In this document: piece by piece, positions 11,419 to 23,444 of the stretch
How the letters are laid out: every line of letters begins with the position of its first letter
Numbering within the stretch: the first letter of the stretch is position 1
NCBI GenBank assembly: GCA_022496185.1
Contig: WTXG01000001.1
Span: 2,046,001 to 2,110,000 of the forward strand
Source of the DNA: Multifurca ochricompacta
Lineage: Eukaryota; Basidiomycota; Agaricomycetes; Russulales; Russulaceae
Reading direction: 5' to 3'
DNA length: 64,000 nucleotides
Program-made: the position numbers and the translations under genes
Notes under the pieces: generated by a model
Told to the model about the DNA's origin: nothing
The model's database searches: none
What the model saw: only the letters and a program-made list of their open reading frames with translations

Positions 11419-14058
11419 TTACAGCGTCGCCTTCGCTTTCTCAGCAGCCGCCCGTTCCGCCCTCGCCTTCTCGCGGAGCACTCGACGGAGCAACTTTCCG
11501 CTAGGGTTCTTAGGAATGGCATCAATGAACTCGATGCCACCCTTGAGCCACTTGTATTGGACCTTCACGTCAGATACATACTAAATTTCAAAACAGTCAG
11601 AGGGTGTTGCGCAGCAACTTGTGATACGCCTCACCTTTGAAAGGTCGGCTTTGATGGCATCCGTTTCGGCCGTGCTCGATGCGGCGCGCACGGCGGCAGG
11701 CGGGTGTAGTACTATGTACGCGAGTGGCAACTCGCCACTGAACTCGTCTGGCACTGGGACAATGCATACATCGGCGACGTCGGGGTGGCTCAGTAGGTGG
11801 CCTTCCAGTTCCGCAGGTGCGACTTGGAACCCGCGGACTTTGATCAATTCCTAGTAACGTGAACAATCAGTGTCGTATTCTCCTCAGAAAGGGCCATGCC
11901 ACCTTAAGACGGTCGACAACGTAAATGTTCCCCTCAGCGTCGAACTCAACCTCGTCACCAGTACGAACCCATCTGCAGAATCGAAGCTTCAGAACCAACG
12001 ATGAACGTGCATCTCTTTAGAAGCACTCACCCGCCTTCCAAGAATGTCTCTGCCGTTCTGAGGTGATGTATTACATTAGGGCTGCGGGAATCAAGGGAGG
12101 CACTTACGCTTTCGGGTTCTCCCAATACCGGAGAGCATTAGATGGGCTGTGAACGACGAGTTCACCTCGTTCACCAAGCTTCGCAAGGGTGCCATCTTCC
12201 TTGACAACTCTGAACTTGACACCAGGTACCGCTATTCCAGCGCTGCCCGCTTTGCCGACCTTCTCGAGTGCAGAGGTCATTGAGACAGCAGTCGCAGTCT
12301 CAGTCATGCCTGTCACACACCATGCTAAGCACTAGATCTACGGATCGGTGGGGTTTAACATACCGAATCCTTGTCCGAGGCTTGCATTAGGCAGAACCTT
12401 CTCAAGTTGGTTGGCTAATTCGGAAGAAAGAGGCGCGGCTCCGCTAAAGCAGAAACGAATGTTCTTCAGCTCCGACTCGTATTCTTTCGTCGCGGGGTGC
12501 TATTGATGAATCAGTTTGGGATGTTCTTTGCATTGTTGAGGTGAGTATTTACCTTGCACAACAGAACGATCATAGGCGGAACGACCCTTTCAAGCGTTGT
12601 TAGGCATCCTCAGGAGAAGAAAGGATTCGAGACGCTCACAAGAGGTGAGTGATACTGTGGCGCTTGACGCTTTCCAAGAAGCCAGGCCAGCCAAACTTGG
12701 GCATAATAACAATCCCCATCTACGACAGACAATGTAAGTCAGCCTTAATCCATAGGCGCATATCTTCGGGGAAGAATAACTAACGCCGGAGTACAACATG
12801 ACATGGACCTAGACGACGATAGTCAGTAAAATGATGCAAGCTTATTCTGGGAGATGACGTACATTCAAAATGAGACCAAAAATGTCTTGTAGTTAATATC
12901 AGAAAAGTGCACCAAACATGTGCTTAGAGAGGCTCACGGAAGAACGGCAGGACTAGGGAAAGCCAACATGAGGTGGGTGAGACAACGGAGAAAAGAAGTA
13001 CTCACCGCCTGTAATGATATCGCCAGGTCGGAATTTCCACTGATCTTGGGGTACGTTCGCTTTCGTTTCCACGGCATAGTTATGCGCGCGGATTTGAAGT
13101 GTATTTGCGATAACGGAGTAGTGGGGGATCGCAACAGCCTGCGCATCGAGCTTTAGCTTGTGAGGCTTAAACCTATGGAGATGCTACCTTGGGGGGTCCA
13201 GTCGTGCCACTGGAGAGGCATAGGAAGGCAATTTTTGTTTTTGCCTCACCTGCCCCAAGCTTACGCTCGACAAAGTTCGCGTTGTGGCTTAGGCCATCCT
13301 GAATCAGTTGTTCAATGGTTGTATGGGGAGCGTCGAACGTGGCTTGATCTATGATCACAATCCGTTCGGCGGGAAGGCCGACTTCTTTACATGCCTCCGC
13401 AGCATTCTTCAAGAATTGGGTGTGAACGATGATGGTGGTAGCCTTGGTAAGCCTGAGCTGATGGGTAAGCTCCTCGACAGTGTATGCCGGATTAGAGTTA
13501 CTAGTTACGTCATTGAGGCAGATTCCAGTAAAAAGAGAAATGCGCTTACGTAGAGATAGCGCCAAGCCTGTGCAGCGCCCAAAATACAACAGCATAGTCT
13601 ATCAGGACATGTTAGCGCACCCCCAAGGGGATTAAGAATGCGATTACCCATGTGGTTGGGGGCGTAGAGGCACACTGGGGGCGATCAGAATGAAGTACAT
13701 GAAGATAGGGACCATACATACCGATTTCATCCTCCTCTAAAATGATATCAGTAACCTGCACGTTGGCAACCCAGACTTTGGCTAATACTCACTTATGTCC
13801 CATTTGCGACTCAAGCCATTAGCGAGCCCATCAACTCGCTTGCGAGCCTGTGGGGAGTTCGTACCAGCGCATATGTTGCTTGAATAGTGTAGCTTACCTC
13901 TCGGGAGTCAACAGCCCTACCAGTAGCATCATCGACGAAGAAAGGGACGCCTTGGGGCGTGTTGCTCTCAACGGATGATCATAATCGAAGAAGAACTGGG
14001 GGACGGTCAAGTTATCGGGGATGAAGGGAGCTGGCTCGGAAGAAACAAGTTCAGACAT
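11419..14058 (-). CDS. acyl-CoA ligase, 4-coumarate-CoA ligase-like (copy 2)
   Basis: Paralogue of the ligase at 3.4-6.0 kb with the same blocks in the same order: start MSELVSSEPAPFIPDNLTVP; YTVEELTHQLRLTKATT; P-loop FLCLSSGTTGPPK; an MTGMTETATAV stretch at the A5 position; [36 protein letters not shown]; and the lysine motif IPKNPSGKLLRRVLREKA. It ends in an alanine/lysine-rich tail with stop at 11419. About eleven introns. Near the N-terminus (13954-13957, GGGG on the plus strand) the frame is broken. One extra C on the coding strand would restore the expected G-V-P-F-F-V-D-D-A-T-G-R block, so this is probably a homopolymer error. The substrate is unknown. Confidence 0.87.
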
Positions 14059-15618
14059 GTCTTAAGAGGAGTAAAGTACGCTCGAGTGGGGACAAACGTG
14101 AGGATGGTGAATGAACCTGCATAAGGTTTTATAGGTTTGAGAATGGCGACGTAAGGTGACGTGACGGCAACTTGGTGAGAGTACGATGTTTCCTTCCACT
14201 TCCCTTTCCCCCAGCGTACCAATACCAAGTGATTGAAACCGTCGGGCCGCCTGATGCCGAGTCCCGCAAACTTGAGTTACAGAACTCCGTTGGGGAAAAG
14301 GGAAGAAAGGGAAACGTTCGAGCAACCAACATTGGCCCCACCCCCAATCCCCGTTCGTCACCTGTCTAACCTCGCATCAGTATCACCGAAATCAAGGTTA
14401 TGGTATGAAATACACCTGAAATTGAAAACTTTCGGACTCGGAGGAGGCTAGACCAGGGCATACAACAAAGCATGCGAGGGATCATGATGGGAAGTGAGCG
14501 CCCGCGACGTCGCGACTTCGTTTGGTTGAGTTGAGTTTGAGTATTCAAGTATGAATGACTAACACCCTGAGATGACACTAATCTCAAATTAAGTCCTCTC
14601 GAGCTCGAGGAAACCACCTCTGCACCTCAGGTCAATGCCACCTAGTTTCCCGATCCGAGTCGTGTCGGTGCAGAAAGTGTGTTGATTGCACTATGTGGCA
14701 GAAACCTTGCAGACTCCGATTCAGCACGCGCGATGAGGATGAATTATTAGTGAACTCCGGCTGAGTGAAGCGCATGTTTCTGCATGCACAAGTTTCATGG
14801 CTAAACACTGCGGCACAATTTGGTTTCTATCGGCTCGGAAACAGTTTTAAGCTGGAAACTTTTTAATAAACATTGTTTGAGAATGACTCTCGGGTGCGGA
14901 GAACGCATTGTTCCGCCCTCAAACATGTGTATGCTCGAGCGCCAAAAGAATGTAGCCTGAGAGATCAACGATGAGGGCTGCCGACTCGGAAGATGTAATT
15001 GTGAGGGAAGCCAAACCGGGACTAGACTGAGGGGCAGCTTTTATCACTCATACCGAATGAAAGATACGTTTTGAACGCATTTGATTCAATAGAGTTTTCT
15101 CAGGCTGTATGCGCTGTTACCGACGGTTGCAATCGAAGAGAGCCTCTTGTCAGGCGGGTGGCGCCTGAGCGAGGCCAGTCTAGAGCAATGACGAAGTGGC
15201 ACTCCCAGCTACGGTCAGGTAATTCTTCAGAGGTTCCTATGGCTGTCCCAGAACGAGGCAGGCGGATCAGGGGATATCGATATTATTCTTGCAAGGGCGA
15301 TAGCAGGGAGATAAGAGAGGCGCCCGCGCCCAAAGAATAGCTTCGAGAATAACAGGTGAGGAACTTTCTCGTAGCGAGGGGCAACCCAACCACAGTGTTA
15401 TACGTTCAACGACAAGGCCCCAGTCGGATGTGAGAGAGAGAGAGCCACGCTCTAACTAATGGCATTGGAAGCAGAAGCAGCGAGCGAATAAAAAGGGTTA
15501 ATTGAAGAGTTGATTGAATTGAAGTTGAACAACGGCACAAGCCGTTACTTGCTGTCACCGACTGCGCTGCGCAGTGAGGGCTCGCTGCTTGGAACTGCCA
15601 TTGTCGTCGTCTTTTGAG
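14059..15618. other. intergenic region between divergent acyl-CoA ligase 2 and C-N hydrolase genes
   Basis: Holds two outward promoters. A (GA) run occurs near 15432-15442. No coding signal could be supported on either strand. Confidence 0.5.
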
Positions 15619-15625
15619 TATAAAA
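15619..15625 (+). promoter_or_regulatory. TATA box of the C-N hydrolase gene
   Basis: TATAAAA about 40 bp upstream of the ATG at 15664. It argues for that ATG and against the in-frame upstream codons. Confidence 0.55.
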
Positions 15626-15663
15626 GCTCACGTACGACTTTAGTGAAGAGCGACGTAGTTCTA

Positions 15664-17572
15664 ATGGGCACCTCAAGTTCGAGGGAAATCATCTTCATCA
15701 AACATCCAACCCTGATATTTCCTATCATCACCACAGCTTTGGCATTCCTTGCTCTCTCCTCTACACCATCCTTTATCCCGTTGACATTTCTCGTCGCTAC
15801 CTTATTGATCTACACTCGTATCGTCATCCCTCGTCCCCATGCTCCCAGAACAATTTTTGGAGCACTTCTTGGCGTCTCCTTTGCCTCGACCATTTCTCAT
15901 ATCATGCCCTCGATAGATGCTCTTTCATCAACATTCTTTTCCATCTCCGCGTTGTGGTTCATTTCTTCTTTGTCATCAGCCGTAGCATTTGTGCCATAAT
16001 GTCTGACCGTCTCAGCGGCCGCCTAAGCACTCGTTACGCAAAGGTCACATTCTTCCCTGCTGTCTGGGCCACTACCTGGCAGCTCACCTCACATGCAAGC
16101 CCTGTTGGCAATCTTGTCACATGGAGTCCAGTAACTGGGATTGAGAACTACGAGTGGATGAGGTCATTATTTGGGACATGGGGAATAAACTGGCTTGTAG
16201 GCGCGTGGGCGATAGTGATCGCTGAAATGGTCGGTGCGTGGTTCATTGGGCCAGTAGAAGAGTTCGAATCGGACGGTCCCCTGATTCCAAGTATTATTTC
16301 CGATGCTGAGCCTCAACAAAGCAAGCCCGCACCTCTTCAAGGGGTTCATCAGGCAATTCTTCTCAGCACTGCTCTCCTTGCTCTAACCCTACCATCTTTC
16401 TTCTCGCCAACTATCCCCAGTTTACCTTGGTCTACTTCCTCTACCCCTCTCCCCGTTAGCTGCATCCTTCCCCATCCATCTCTACCAGGCGATACAACAT
16501 CACCACTTGACCGGTTTATCGCAGAGTCTAGGCAGCATAATAGTGCTCGTCTTCTTCTCTGGCCAGAGGGTGCTTTGAGATTTGAAACGGTTGCCCAGCG
16601 GGAGGAAGCTCTTGACAGAGTGCGCGCTGAGATCAAAGGTCCCCTAGTTGGCGTCACTTTCACGGAACCTGTTCCTCCCAGCGCTGAATGGAGGCACTCC
16701 CGAACTGGAAAGTGGCGCAATGGTCTGGTATTAGTGGGACCAGATGGTCCCGTCGCCGAATTTTACAAGCATAATTTGGTTCCAAGTGGGTGTTTTTGGT
16801 CATGGAATATCCCATCATGCTCATGTGGCCCTTCAGTCGCAGAATCGTACTCACTCACTGAGTCCAGGGACAGCCCTGCTCTGTACGAGCTTGAGCTTCA
16901 TGGGTCTAACAAGAACAAAAAGTGGACTCCAGCTCCTCCATATGATCGGACCATCACCCTTACGGGCGCCATATGTCTGGATTTCTCTAGCCCGTCTATA
17001 TTTAACTCGTTGAATTCGCGTCCGGCACTCATTCTTGCGCCCGCACAGACTTGGCACCGCGACGTCAGCATGGGGATGTGGGAACAGGCCAGGGCACGTG
17101 CCGAGGAATTGGGTAGCATGGTATTGTTTTGTGATGGTGGTGCCCAGGGGCAAGCGGAGTCGCTGGCCATGGCATACGAGAGCCCTTTCAATTCGGATCT
17201 GGTTCTTGGACGCGCACCATTGGTGTTCAATGGCCGTTCAACCAGAGTCGTACCTTGTACATGTTGGGTGGCGAAGCTTTCCCAGCATGCATTGTATGGT
17301 TGCTCGTGGGAGCAGGATGGGCGGTTGAAATACTTACTTCACGTCTGACTCATGGCGGCATTGGTGGTACAGCCATTTCACTTCTCCGTTTGAAGAGGTG
17401 TTCGATAGAGCAAGGGCGTATATCCGACCCCCTACACCCCCGATTCAGGGAGAGCAGCAGCCTTGCTGCTGTGAAAAGGCCCATAAAATTTACACTTTAC
17501 TTGTTCATGCTGTTTTTCGTTATCGTTGTCAAATGTACCTTTGCGGTGTTTTTTCTTTATGTAGTTCAGTAA
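15664..17572 (+). CDS. membrane carbon-nitrogen hydrolase, apolipoprotein N-acyltransferase-like
   Basis: Nitrilase-superfamily hydrolase with an N-terminal set of hydrophobic helices (IIFIKHPTLIFPIITTALAF onward), as in fungal proteins annotated apolipoprotein N-acyltransferase-like. Catalytic triad candidates are visible: Glu in LLLWPEGALRF, Lys in AEFYKHNLVP and Cys in LTGAICLDFS. A 51-bp intron near 16783-16833 joins NLVP to IAESYSLT. An intron or slip near 15975-16018 joins the N-terminal helices to the next exon. At GGGG 17147-17150 one base is missing: the other frame continues with GVAGHGIREPFQFGSGSWTR, then SRTLYMLGGEAFPACIVWLL, a conserved end with a last membrane helix. I use the stop of that frame; without the shift the protein would end at 17348. 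Confidence 0.75.
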
Positions 17573-17689
17573 CTCAGATTCCAAGTCGCATTTGTAGCCG
17601 AACGAACATCATCCATGTATATTTGACTTTCAAGTGGACTCATGGACTCATATGCATCAAATGCTCGCCATACGCTACTTCAGCTCTCA

Positions 17690-18336
17690 TCTTATTGCCT
17701 ATGTCCGAACCAAGTGGTACACTCTCGATGGCTCCTGAAGGTCTGTGCAAGGCCCGTCCTAACGACCACCTCGTGCATATGTTCTGCCGCATTCTTGGAG
17801 TCGTCGACTCCGGAGGGTGGCCACAAGGGCGGGGTGATAGTTTTCGATCTATTCATGACCCTGCTCGAGCGTTATGTAAAACGAGATCGCATGCTCAGAA
17901 TCAGCTGTATCGCGAATCGTCCTGGCTGTCGTGAGGAAATTTGGCTTGGAAGTAGCCATGAATGATGGTACAGGAGCGCACGTCGAACGGCGCAACTTCT
18001 ACAGCCAAAGAAAGACGAAAAAGCTCCGCAGTTTTTCTAGAATCCTGGGTTGGCCCGAATCAGGCCATGTTAATGAGGACGTTGATTCGACCGTAGACCC
18101 TTCAGGGCTTCCATCTCACCTCAGTCTCGGGGCATGATTCCACTTTTCTCTCAAAAGGAGACCGTGTAAAGCCATATTCGCCCATGTGTAGTTGCGGCTG
18201 CCCTCGCCAACTTATCGCTGCATCCCCTGATTTTTAGTTCCGGCGTCGCTGAGGGGAGCTGAAGCCTACATACTTGACCCTAGTGTCAATCCGAGGCCGG
18301 AGTTTGCACCAGTGATTAACCAGACTTCAGTCGATA
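17690..18336 (-). pseudogene. decayed short-chain dehydrogenase/reductase (SDR)
   Basis: Read on the minus strand, scattered fragments of one SDR appear in the right order. First is the Rossmann motif STEVWLITGANSGLGLTL near 18284-18336. Next is VYGRINVLINMA followed by a stop and FG near 18055-18095; the family has G-R-I-D-x-L-V-N-N-A-G. Last is a C-terminal-like SKNAAEHMHEVVVRTGLAQT near 17735-17800. Stops, frame changes and loss of the NNAG Asn/Gly show it is not functional. Unlike the one-base breaks elsewhere in the window, here the residues themselves are eroded. Confidence 0.55.
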
Positions 18337-19246
18337 TGCCAATTGACGTCCAAGTCGAGATGGTATGGGGATTGGGCGTCAGCAGGTCACCGTCCTTTAT
18401 ATACTTCACAGTATGTGCACCAGGGCTGTAACACCACGTCTTCTCTGTACCAGAGATAAGTACGACGACCCATGTCACTGCTGTTGCCTGAGTAAGAGGG
18501 AGGTTGCATGCCGGGCCGACATAGGATTCGGGACGAATGTGGGTCGGATAAAGGACAGTGTTGTCAGTAATAAAGCATCAGTAAACTGAGGTGGACCCTC
18601 TGAGCTCCGTTAGAACGAATAGTAAAACGGCTAAATTTGCATCGCGCCGATGAGTGGAAGCGGTAGTGATCTTGACCCACCCACGTCCCAGTGAGTGGAG
18701 GGTGCGCAGATGTTAGAGGGGGCTAAGCAGTCGAGAGCCGGGAGAGAGATCCGATCCTTTCAAAGGAATCCGTATTCAAGAGTGAGCACTGTATTGCCGA
18801 AGAATGTACCAGAGCTGGGCATCATTCTCACTGCAGTCCGGGTCATAGGTCTTCCTGTAGCGCACAGCAAATAGGGCTCCCTGAACTTGCAAGTTATGTG
18901 AGGGCTGCTTTGGGTCGATAAGTGGACGCCTCAACCTTTCTTTTCCTATTTTCGCCAACTGCGGACCATCTCGGTGGTCCTGCCGCAGCTAAGAGTAACA
19001 TAGATAGGGACAAAACGGACGGAGAACACCCGAGTCCTTGACAGAAGTCGGATTTTACTATTACATACAGCAGCCAAATGAACAGCGGGCTGAAAATCGA
19101 CCTCACGACTCGCGAAGGGTGATTTCTGGGAAGGATCGTTGCAGCTCGGGACGTTTACTTCAATACGTCATCCTGAACATGAGACATTGACATCAACATC
19201 AATAAACGTGCAGGCTAAGGAACCCACTACGCGAGGCCAGTTCTGA
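18337..19246. other. intergenic stretch without a recognisable gene
   Basis: Between the SDR relic and the promoter of the next gene. Short open stretches only; nothing conserved was seen on either strand. Confidence 0.45.
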
Positions 19247-19255
19247 TATATAAAA
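19247..19255 (+). promoter_or_regulatory. TATA box upstream of the disordered protein gene
   Basis: TATATAAAA. Downstream come a six-codon upstream ORF (ATG 19276), a minimal ATG-TGA and then the candidate start at 19317. Confidence 0.4.
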
Positions 19256-19316
19256 GTGTCGCGAACGGAGCTCCCATGACGCCTCGAGGAGAGTAGTCAT
19301 CATATGTGAACAGAAC

Positions 19317-22054
19317 ATGGATCTGGGAAACAGACGCAACCAGGAACTAATGTTTCGACGACTTGTATCGGTTGCTTGTCCACACACCCATTGATTGGGC
19401 TTGATGAGTGAGCGTGTTCAATGAGATGTTGGGATGCACTGCCTCTCGGCAGGTGTCCGCCCTTTGACACGAGGCCGAAATGCACCTTCTTTCATTGTCC
19501 TTCCTGGTTGTTCTTTCGGGCTGACTGTCCCCATCAGGCGAACATGCTCCAATCGCGCCGCTAGGGCGCTCTTTGATCAACAAAGCCGGTTGAAATTGAG
19601 GGCGCGAGCCCCTTCTCCAAAGCAAGTCCTTTCTGTCCCGGACTTGACGACGACGCGACGTTCGGGTCCAAGAGTTTCTTGCGGTCGAAGCTTGTGCGTA
19701 GCCTTCGTGGCTCTACAAGTAGCTCGACCGAGCAATCACCATCACCCGAGTCTATTCGTGGGGAAGCGGCGCGTCAAAGTTCGGATCAACAGCCAAACGG
19801 ACGTGTAAATGGTGCAGAGGGGCTAAGCACGGTTGTCGAAGAAGATTTGGAAGATTGGGTGGATGATTTTGAAGCAATTAGTCTCGCTGACGTGCCTCTT
19901 GGAGTTGTCGAAGGCGTCGGAGAAGTCGGAGTCGGTCAAGCTGAGTCGGTCGCTGTCAGTGGCAGTGGAACGTCGGGCGTTTCCCAATCCCAATCCCAAT
20001 CTTCCGCTTCCGACTCTGCCTTTGCCTCTCAGCAGACAAAGGTACGACCGCGAACGACAAGCAAGTCTAGCAAGACATCTAAACGTTCTCGTAAATCTTC
20101 ACGTCGGAATACTGATCTCAGAGAGCTTAGGCTCATACTCGATTTCCCATTTCCACCCACTTTTATCCCCACTCCCACTAAATCAAAACCCACTTTGTCT
20201 GTACGACTTCCTCACTCTTACGAAGTAACTCCCATTCAAGACGACGGATCCATTTTTTACGACCACGACCCTTTTCGTGCGGATCCAATTCGTGACCAAG
20301 AGGCGGCTGCAGAGGTAGCATCCCTGAATAATAACCCAGACGCTGGTGCAACTCAAGTCGCTTCTTCACCGTCTTTTTACACAGCTCGGTCTCGTTCACC
20401 TTCTACACCGTCGGTTCATACAGAACCACCTCTGAGCCCTCATCCATCTTTACATCCCCCTTCGCTACCCCCTTTACAGCTTCCGTTTCCCAACTCCCCA
20501 TCCTCACACTCCCCACAGCAGCCTCAAACTGAGACACCTTCGACTACAACACATCGCTCTATTAGGACTTTAACCAAAGCCAGTGCGACTCTGAAACGAT
20601 TCGGAAATTTGACCCGGGAGACGTTACGCACATCATTTCGAACGCCAATTTCTGAACTTTCTATTCGTAGACCACAGCGTGCGACACGTGTGGTCCACGT
20701 TTCCCTTGAGCACCCTCCCCAATCCTCTTCGCAACAAGCTCTTGATCGCAGACCCATACTACCCGACTTTAAGCCAGAGGCTTTCGATATATCTTTCCCG
20801 GCCGTTGAAACTCCTCACGTCAGCCCTCGCGTATCGCGCGTTCCGCGAACCTACCCGTCCGTCCAGTCATTCTACGCCTCTCTCGAAGAATTCCTCACTT
20901 CTCATATTCACAGTGACGAATCTAATAGACGCAGTCGATTTTTATCAGCGCCAACTCTACTTTTGACGGCCGGCCGAGATCCGCCCAAGCCACAGGGATC
21001 ACCACCTGCTCGGATACAAGTAGTGCCCCCTACGCCGCCGCACCCTCCACGTCCAGACCGACCACTTCCTCCCTTACCCCGTGAAGGTTACGAATTCGTT
21101 GATCCTTCAACATTGACCGAGTCAGTCGCTGTTTCACCCATCAGCGAGTATCGGTATTCTTCAATCCCTCCTTCTCCTTCCTGGTTATCACGAAACGTCC
21201 GTGAACTTGAGATCGCGCTTGCTAAGAAGGAGGAAGGATCTTCTGTTACCTCGTCACGCTCTGCCTTCGGTTCAGATAGCGAGAACATCTCTACGATCCA
21301 TTTACCAAAAGCCGTCCAAACACAGATATCGTCACCGTCAGCCATCCCATCGCCTACACGTCTCCGTGGCGAAGTTGTGCTCCTCCGAGGGCGTGTAAAC
21401 ATCCAGGACTCTAAACCCCGACAGATTACCTTAAAGTCCATTACTCCATCCAGCGAATCAACTTCCGAAGCTACTTTCGTCATTCGGACACACAGTCGGC
21501 CGAGGCGTAGTAACCGTCCTAGTCACAGCAATCATCGGCAACTCGTGCTTTCCACTCTTCCTCCTCCTAACCCTCCTGTTCGCCCTCGATCACGCTCATC
21601 GTCTGTGACTAAGGCCACCATTACCCATTATCGTCGTTCTTTAGTGGAAAGTAAGAAAAAGTCTCGCCTCCCCAGGAAAGTAGATACAACCAAAGTTCCT
21701 ACAGGAGTCAAACTCCCAAAGGTACTTTCTTGCTCTCTCTGGGGCTCCAGCCTTTCAATAATTGTATGGTATTACAGACACGGTCTTTCACACATTCTTA
21801 TCGGTTGGCCATAACTAATAAGCCTACCGTCTCTCGACTTCCACCTCTAGAGATTGTCCCAGTTGTTTGTGAGTTATGAGCGAGCGCCTATCCCATTCTA
21901 ATTTTTGTGTCACGTGCTGACTGTGGTAGCTTCTGGATTCGACACCACCAGGTCTTCCTCATCTTCTTCCCCTCCTCCACCCCGAGCTCGCTACCTCGCT
22001 CATTCTCAACACACCTCACACAATCGTAGAGTCATATATAGACAAGCACTCTAA
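19317..22054 (+). CDS. large Ser/Pro/Arg-rich disordered protein of unknown function
   Basis: The main exon is open for over 700 codons from about 19586 and contains no methionine, so the start must lie in an upstream exon. ATG 19317 gives 16 codons (MDLGNRRNQELMFRRL), and a donor at 19365 joins in phase to an acceptor at 19585; this start is tentative. Visible parts: an acidic patch VVEEDLEDWVDDFEAISLAD; a Lys/Ser-rich patch TSKSSKTSKRSRKSSRR; proline-rich tracts; and a possible short folded segment PSVQSFYASLEEFLTSHIH. Two small 3' exons (PTVSRLPPLEIVPV and a Ser/Pro-rich tail) lead to a stop at 22054. I recognise no domain. The stop lies only 21 bp before the next start codon. Confidence 0.6.
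22035..22040 (+). promoter_or_regulatory. TATA-like element of the 22.1 kb gene
   Basis: TATATA 36-41 bp upstream of the ATG at 22076. It lies inside the predicted last exon of the upstream gene. Confidence 0.4.
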
Positions 22055-22075
22055 TACAACACTCATTACCATCTA

Positions 22076-22700
22076 ATGTCTTTCAACGCGTTTGGTAAAC
22101 CTGCAGAGACGGTCGACGTTGGGGGAGAAGTAGATTATGCTAGCTATGAATGGTTCAAAGACCCTCCGCTGCGAACAGAGGTAACCTCTTTCCTCACATC
22201 TTTTTACGTGCCACTGAATTCTGTGTTCAGCCCACTTCATCCCCACTCCCCCAGAGCGAACCCTACACGCCCCTCCCGGGTGTTATCGAAAAGAATGCGA
22301 TGTGCGATTTTGCCCTCCAGGCCGCGCCGAACGTGCTGTACGGACGCTACAAACAGTACGGACAGGTATGGATGCCGCCGATCTTCACTTCATCAACTCT
22401 TTTTGTATTGACAGACTCCCGTTTTAGCTTGGTGTGCTCGCCTGGTGTGCAGAGTTCAGCGAGATGATCGACGAACTGAAGCGACTTGGGATAGCTGGGG
22501 ATATGTTCGTCTCGACGCGCGAGGCGGCATTGAGAGCGTGTGAGGAGATCTTGAGGCTGCAGCTCGATATCAAGATGCAAATCATCGTGCTTCATCTGTC
22601 GTCGCAGGTCGCGCGGCTGCGGCGTTTCCTCGATGCCGAACACGTGTGGGAGGACTACCCAGAAGCACATTTCCCAGTTGATCCCCGCGCTTTCTCATGA
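22076..22700 (+). CDS. small conserved-looking protein of unknown function
   Basis: Three exons with clean junctions: MSFNAFGKPAETVDVGGEVD to RTE; SEPYTPLPGVIEKNAMCDFA to YGQ; then LGVLAWCAEFSEMIDELKRL to the stop. All joins are in phase (donor gtaacc with acceptor ccccag, donor gtatgg with acceptor ttttag), giving about 160 residues. The C-terminal half is predicted mostly helical and amphipathic (EILRLQLDIKMQIIVLHLSS, then QVARLRRFLDAEH). No signal peptide or membrane helix is evident. I do not recognise the family. The low-complexity-free sequence and consistent introns argue that it is real. Confidence 0.65.
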
Positions 22701-23444
22701 CATGACACTACTCTCTTCACTCTTCGTTTTGGTTCAACCTCACCCCCAACCCCCTCCCCCTTTTTTTTTTGTTTCTTTGCCGTATGCTCAATTTATCTGA
22801 CGGTTTGTACTCGTTAATTGTGCGTATGCTTTTTTTTTCTTAATCTTTCTCCATGCCTCTTGCCGACATCAAGGATTGGATCACAACTCGACACTCCATG
22901 TGTACATAGTACCTCATTTTGACTGGTTATATATCACCACCCCCTACCTTTTCTCTCCTATAAATGCCTCAAACACAAACTAATGATGCCATTCGAATCG
23001 TTGCCTTCATCGTCATCGTCAAGATAAGTCAAGTACAAAGCACACAACTAGTCCACAATTATGTGCCAACCGCCCTACGTTAAGTGTCGAAATAAAAGCC
23101 GAATACTTGGCAAAGTGCCAGGGGGAACGAAGATGGTTAGAAAATAAACACAACAGGGTCAAGGGTTCCTAAGCAAACAAGACTTGGAAAATGCAGTTGC
23201 GGTAAAACAATATGTCAACATGCAGAGTCACTGTCTGTCTTTATTGTTGTTGTCGTCGTGGTCGTCTAGGTGGCGTAAGAGGTGTCTCAAACGGTCAGTG
23301 GGTGAATGCTAAACACGATGAAAATGATGAAATATAAAAAAGTAAAAAGTAAAACAGATTCAGGGAAAAGGCCGGTGATGATGATGGGTTAAGAAAGGGG
23401 GATCATAAAATGAGTCATAGAATTAGAAAGGGGAAAAAGTTCAA
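22701..23444. other. convergent 3' intergenic region
   Basis: T-rich tracts (22760-22772, 22830-22840) downstream of the plus-strand gene and A/G-rich sequence downstream of the minus-strand gene. No coding signal. Confidence 0.5.

Noticed and set aside
17147..17350. C-N hydrolase ending at 17348
   Set aside because: Past the GGGG run this frame loses all family resemblance, while the neighbouring frame continues the conserved G-V-A-G-H-G block and a final helix.
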